Assembly: GCA_910586595.1 (NCBI GenBank)
Contig: CAJUJB010000005.1
Coordinates: 26,402 to 90,401, forward strand
DNA from: an uncultured Muribaculaceae bacterium
Lineage (GTDB): Bacteria > Bacteroidota > Bacteroidia > Bacteroidales > Muribaculaceae
Direction: 5' to 3'
DNA length: 64,000 bases
The stretch's first letter is position 1. Each line of letters begins with the position of its first letter. This document shows, one piece after another, positions 60,977 to 64,000 of this stretch. Under the pieces are notes generated by a model. It did no database searches. It saw only the letters and a program-made list of their open reading frames with translations, and had not been told where the DNA came from. A program made the translations under genes and the position numbers.

Positions 60977-61723
60977 TTAAAGAATAACTTTGGAGGTCTT
61001 GGAAGGAGTTTTTACAATATACATCCCCTTTAGATTTGTTGTTCTATTTACAATGTTGCCATTCAAGTCGTAGAACGTCACATCACTGGAATTGGGATTT
61101 AAGGCAACCTCTTCCACGCCTGCATTATTATCAGGATGCGATTCCTCCCATAACTGACTTATTCTATTTACCCAAGCGTCCACTTCGCTGGTTGACCCTG
61201 TTGTACCGAAGCCTTCAAGGTGTTCGGCATCAGGAGTCATATCTACGATTGCTTGCAAGGTTTCATCACGGTACGTTGATGCGTAAGTGCAGAAAGGAAC
61301 TACAGTTTTACCTTCAAAGTCGTAGCTCTCTGCAAAAGTATGGATAATCATGGGCGTGGTCCACCACCATACCGGACAGCCAATGAAAACAATGTCATAG
61401 TCTGCCCAATTTTCAACGCGATTCTTGATTTCAGGGCGTGCATTATTGTTTTTTTCTTCAAGCGCGACCTCTGTACAAGGTGTGTATACCGTTGGGTAAG
61501 GAACAGTTGGTACAATCTCAAAGATATCTCCTTTGGTAACATCCTCAATTGCTTCTGCCATACGACGTGTAGTACCTCCCCACGAAAAGTAAGCGACAAG
61601 TACCTTTTTGCCGTTAAAAACAGTTCCTTCACTTGCCGATTCCTGCTGAGGCTCGTCATTCTCGGTTGCGTTACATGACACTATTGCCAGAAGCGTCACT
61701 AATAAGGCTAAAAACTTTTTCAT
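60977..61723 (-). CDS. Flavodoxin-like lipoprotein with C-terminal sorting-type tail
   Basis: A 248-residue exported lipoprotein: signal MKKFLALLVTLLAIVSC with Cys at residue 17. The flavodoxin domain (about 38-195) has VLVAYFSWGGTTRRMAEAI and FIGCPVWWWTTPMIIHTF, nearly identical to the fusion protein. The C-terminal ~35 residues (FYDLNGNIVNRTTNLKGMYI onward) resemble the YDLNGR-type tail of secreted Bacteroidetes proteins. FMN-binding proteins outside the cytoplasm are uncommon; a role in envelope reduction of quinones or nitro compounds is possible. The gene and its upstream 39-bp element look duplicated with the fusion gene. Confidence 0.85.
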   Translation of the reverse strand: MKKFLALLVTLLAIVSCNATENDEPQQESASEGTVFNGKKVLVAYFSWGGTTRRMAEAIEDVTKGDIFEIVPTVPYPTVYTPCTEVALEEKNNNARPEIKNRVENWADYDIVFIGCPVWWWTTPMIIHTFAESYDFEGKTVVPFCTYASTYRDETLQAIVDMTPDAEHLEGFGTTGSTSEVDAWVNRISQLWEESHPDNNAGVEEVALNPNSSDVTFYDLNGNIVNRTTNLKGMYIVKTPSKTSKVIL

Positions 61724-61779
61724 ATCTGTCGTTTAGTTGTGTTTGAAATATAATTATGGGGGTGTTCCAAATTACACTG

Positions 61780-61787
61780 CAAAGTTA
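61780..61787 (-). promoter_or_regulatory. -7 box of the flavodoxin lipoprotein gene
   Basis: Minus strand TAACTTTG, 23 bp below the 39-bp element copy 2; no consensus -33. Confidence 0.55.
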
Positions 61788-61810
61788 CGCCTGCCCGACA
61801 GCTTTAGAGT

Positions 61811-61849
61811 TATTCTTTTTTCGGGTCGTTATACCAAAATTTCCGAAAA
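61811..61849 (-). promoter_or_regulatory. 39-bp shared element, copy 2
   Basis: Arms TTTTCGG (61818-61824) and CCGAAAA (61843-61849), the same 18-bp spacer as copy 1, and the same 23-bp distance to the -7 box. Confidence 0.65.
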
Positions 61850-61901
61850 GACTATTTTTCAAAAAGTGCATTTTTTCTTTTGGAAAAAATGGTAACGAAA
61901 G

Positions 61902-61946
61902 CCGAAATATTTGTAAGATATAGGCCGTCAACAGTTTCTATTTTTG
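61902..61946 (+). promoter_or_regulatory. Promoter region of the divergent flavodoxin
   Basis: TATTTTTG at 61939-61946 fits the -7 box; a degenerate CCGAAATATTTGTAAGA at 61902-61918 resembles the other island motifs. No consensus -33. Confidence 0.4.
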
Positions 61947-61980
61947 CACATTGAATAAATACTATAATTAGGAACTATCA

Positions 61981-62559
61981 ATGAAAAGATTTTTTTATCT
62001 CGCAGCGACTGTAATAATAGCCTGCATTACATTTCAATCGTGCACAAACAACAAAATGACTGAGAATAATAACGAAAAGAACCAGGAGTCAAATGTTCTT
62101 GTATGCTATTTTTCTGCAACTGGAACCACAGAGAAGGCGGCCCAGCGTATTGCCGAACTTACAGGTGGAGCACTCCATAACATCGCTCCGGAAGTGGAAT
62201 ACACAGATTCTGATCTCGATTGGCGCGACACTTTATCGCGTTGCTATGTCGAGATGCATAACCGGGATTTCCGCCCGGCTCTCAAAGATTCTGTGACAGA
62301 CATGTCTGATTACAGCGTTGTGTTCATCGGTTATCCAAACTGGTGGAATACACATCCAACAATTATAAATTCCTTCATCGAAGCCAATGATTTGGGAGGT
62401 AAGATCGTAATCCCGTTCATGACCTCAGGTGGCAGCAACATAATTAATAGTGAGAACGAATTGCATCAAGCATATCCTGGCATCAAGTGGAAAAAAGGTC
62501 TGCTGATGAACAATGTTTCAGATGATGATATTAAAGATTGGTTAAGTGAAATAGAATAA
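61981..62559 (+). CDS. Flavodoxin-like lipoprotein (third)
   Basis: A 192-residue lipoprotein with lipobox ITFQSCTNN (Cys near residue 21). The flavodoxin fold has VLVCYFSATGTTEKAAQRI and FIGYPNWWNTHPTIINSF, ending MNNVSDDDIKDWLSEIE. It is more distant from the other two and lacks the C-terminal tail. It is divergent from the second flavodoxin gene and lies 108 bp ahead of the secreted hydrolase. Same expectation of an FMN-binding envelope reductase; the partner is unknown. Confidence 0.85.
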   Translation: MKRFFYLAATVIIACITFQSCTNNKMTENNNEKNQESNVLVCYFSATGTTEKAAQRIAELTGGALHNIAPEVEYTDSDLDWRDTLSRCYVEMHNRDFRPALKDSVTDMSDYSVVFIGYPNWWNTHPTIINSFIEANDLGGKIVIPFMTSGGSNIINSENELHQAYPGIKWKKGLLMNNVSDDDIKDWLSEIE

Positions 62560-62584
62560 TAAACGAACTTTTGCCGAAAAAAGT

Positions 62585-62606
62585 GTAAGGTTTACCGACG
62601 TTTGTA
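62585..62606 (+). promoter_or_regulatory. 22-nt shared motif, copy 2
   Basis: GTAA-GGT-TTACCGACG-TTTGTA, matching copy 1 (56333-56354, minus) at 18 of 22 positions; TTTTGTTTAAT follows at 62627-62637. Confidence 0.5.
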
Positions 62607-62641
62607 AAAAATCGTTGGACTGAGTCTTTTGTTTAATAACC

Positions 62642-62653
62642 GTGCTTCGGCAC
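62642..62653 (+). other. UUCG tetraloop hairpin in the hydrolase leader
   Basis: GTGC-TTCG-GCAC just upstream of the ATG at 62668; a very stable tetraloop that might affect translation initiation. Confidence 0.5.
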
Positions 62654-62667
62654 AAAAACTAGATTAC

Positions 62668-63711
62668 ATGAAACTTAAAACAATTTTAATCATGGCAGCA
62701 TCAGCTATCGGTTTCGGCACGGTTCTCCATGCACAGGATAATCCTTGGGGGCTTGTCTATGAGCAGGCAATCACCGAAAACGTACCCGGTAAAGTGAATA
62801 TACATCCGGTTAAATACAATCTCGACGGCATTGAAATAGCCGCAAATGTCTATACACCGGCCGATTATAACCCCAATGAAAAGGAATATCCGGCTATCAT
62901 CGTGGCACATCCAAACGGTGGTACCAAGGAACAGGTCGCAGGGCTGTTCGCACAACGGATGGCCGAAAAAGGTTATATAACCATTGCTGCCGATGCCTCG
63001 TATCAGGGTGCAAGCGGTGGCGAACCACGTCACACAGACAAGTCTTATTTCCGTATCAATGACATTCACGGCATGGCGGACTATATCTCTAAATATCCCG
63101 GCGTTGACCCACAGCGCATAGGTGCATTCGGCATCTGTGGAGGCGGTGGTTACACTCTCGGTGCGGCAAAAAGTGACAAACGGTTCAAGGCTGTAGCCAC
63201 GTTGAGCATGTTCAATTCCGGTCGTGTTCGTCGTAATGGCTTTATGGACTCAGCTATGCCCACAATTCAGCAACGCCTTCAGGATGCCTCCGATGCAAGG
63301 GAAAAGAGAGTCACCACCGGCGAAATTGTGTTTACCGGCGACATGAACCTGACTGATGAGGAGATTGAGAAACTGCCGTTCGACCTCTACCGAGAAGGCG
63401 CAATATATTATAATCGCACACACGCTCACCCCAATTCAACATTCCGCTACACAATGGAAAGTCTGATGGACCTGATGACATGGGATGCGACAGACCAGAT
63501 CAATCTTATCAACGTACCGCTGCTTATGATGGCAGGAAACCAGGCTGATACTTTCTACATGACCTCAGATGCCTTTGAAAAGGCAACCGGCACAACCGAC
63601 AAGGAACTATTCCTTATTCCGCGTGCAACCCATATCCAGACATATTATGTGCCTGAATATGTAGATCAGGAAGTAAACAAACTCACTGAATTTTTCGGGA
63701 AGAAACTTTAA
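62668..63711 (+). CDS. Secreted alpha/beta hydrolase, dienelactone hydrolase-like
   Basis: A 347-residue protein with signal peptide (MKLKTILIMAASAIGFG... cleaved after LHAQ). Start taken at 62668, not 62629, so the signal begins the protein and the leader hairpin stays untranslated. The hydrolase core has IIVAHPNGGTKEQVAGLFAQ and the elbow GAFGICGGGGYTLG, in which the nucleophile position is Cys, as in dienelactone hydrolases and YcjY-type proteins, not Ser. The distal His is probably in IPRATHIQTYYVPEY. Gene context with flavodoxins and a cupin suggests degradation of an aromatic or lactone compound, which is inference. Confidence 0.88.
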   Translation: MKLKTILIMAASAIGFGTVLHAQDNPWGLVYEQAITENVPGKVNIHPVKYNLDGIEIAANVYTPADYNPNEKEYPAIIVAHPNGGTKEQVAGLFAQRMAEKGYITIAADASYQGASGGEPRHTDKSYFRINDIHGMADYISKYPGVDPQRIGAFGICGGGGYTLGAAKSDKRFKAVATLSMFNSGRVRRNGFMDSAMPTIQQRLQDASDAREKRVTTGEIVFTGDMNLTDEEIEKLPFDLYREGAIYYNRTHAHPNSTFRYTMESLMDLMTWDATDQINLINVPLLMMAGNQADTFYMTSDAFEKATGTTDKELFLIPRATHIQTYYVPEYVDQEVNKLTEFFGKKL

Positions 63712-63723
63712 GCACCTATCCAT

Positions 63724-64000
63724 ATGAACCGGCTGATTATTACGTTTCTTGCATTTTTTCCTCTAATTTGTATGGCAATGAACATAGATGATTTTAAGCA
63801 ACCCTATCACGCAGGTACGGAGATGAAGGGCAATCCCAACTTCATCGGTACTGCCTGGCTGCATCCATTGAGCCATGAAAAGGAACTCAATGTGCCGATG
63901 TTCAATGTTGCTTTTGAACCAGGATGCCGCAACAACTGGCATCGCCACAGCGGCGGTCAGATACTTATCGCGACTGCCGGCGTAGGCTATTATCAGGAGA
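63724..64000 (+). CDS. Cupin-domain protein, N-terminal part (cut by window end)
   Basis: A frame opening at the ATG 63724, 12 bp after the hydrolase stop, runs to the window edge (92 codons). The N-terminus MNRLIITFLAFFPLICMAM looks like a signal peptide. The sequence NNWHRHSGGQILIATAGVGYY carries the cupin His-x-His metal motif and Gly-rich strand. Cupin proteins of this sort often accompany carboxymuconolactone-type enzymes and hydrolases. The gene is likely co-transcribed with the hydrolase. Confidence 0.85.
   Translation, partial: MNRLIITFLAFFPLICMAMNIDDFKQPYHAGTEMKGNPNFIGTAWLHPLSHEKELNVPMFNVAFEPGCRNNWHRHSGGQILIATAGVGYYQE

Overview
The window is chromosomal DNA of a Bacteroidales bacterium, quite possibly a gut Muribaculaceae; the family is a guess, the order is well supported. 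Evidence: many promoters of the Bacteroidetes type (TTTG about 20 bp before TAnnTTTG), lipoproteins with a short Lys/Arg-rich signal and a lipobox Cys, a MoxR/BatA-E operon, a type III glutamine synthetase, a single-chain PurL and a GldB-like lipoprotein. Genes are dense on both strands. I see no rRNA, tRNA, CRISPR array, insertion sequence or prophage.

Layout. 1-9.5 kb (+): end of a cardiolipin synthase, an HD-domain protein, an unknown lipoprotein, pepT, miaA, hpt, adk, an AMP-forming acyl ligase and a thioredoxin-like lipoprotein. 9.6-12 kb (-): a GH127-type glycosidase. 12.2-18.3 kb (+): a tight four-gene operon of outer-membrane porin, imelysin lipoprotein, di-heme cytochrome lipoprotein and a fused CcsB-CcsA cytochrome c maturation protein. 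18.3-28.4 kb (-): a universal stress protein, a small DNA-binding protein and the eight-gene moxR/DUF58/bat operon. 28.6-37.2 kb: a GldB-like lipoprotein (+), then acyl-CoA dehydrogenase with EtfA/EtfB (-) and purL (-). 37.2-38.0 kb is a long gene-free stretch ending in the promoter and candidate operators of a helix-turn-helix regulator. 38.7-47.6 kb: glycosyltransferase plus GHL10-like hydrolase (-), trigger factor (-), a nitroreductase (+), then glutamine synthetase III coupled to a PurF-like amidotransferase (-). 47.9-54.6 kb (+): lipoate ligase and a complete glycine cleavage operon (T, H, PA, PB, L). 54.6-55.3 kb (-): an acylglycerolphosphate acyltransferase.

55.4-64.0 kb is an accessory redox island: two aldo/keto reductases, an iron-type alcohol dehydrogenase, a RibD-type reductase, three exported flavodoxin-like lipoproteins (one fused to an alpha/beta hydrolase), a dienelactone-hydrolase-like secreted hydrolase and a cupin cut by the window end. 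Two transcription units carry a nearly identical 39-bp element exactly 23 bp upstream of the -7 box, and two others share a different 22-nt motif. The island therefore looks like a small regulon for export-side and cytoplasmic reductive processing of some carbonyl, quinone or ester compound; the substrate is unknown.

The most interesting items are this island with its repeated control elements and domain-insertion fusion, the self-contained porin/imelysin/di-heme/CcsBA operon, and the leader of the glutamine synthetase gene, which holds a terminator-like hairpin.
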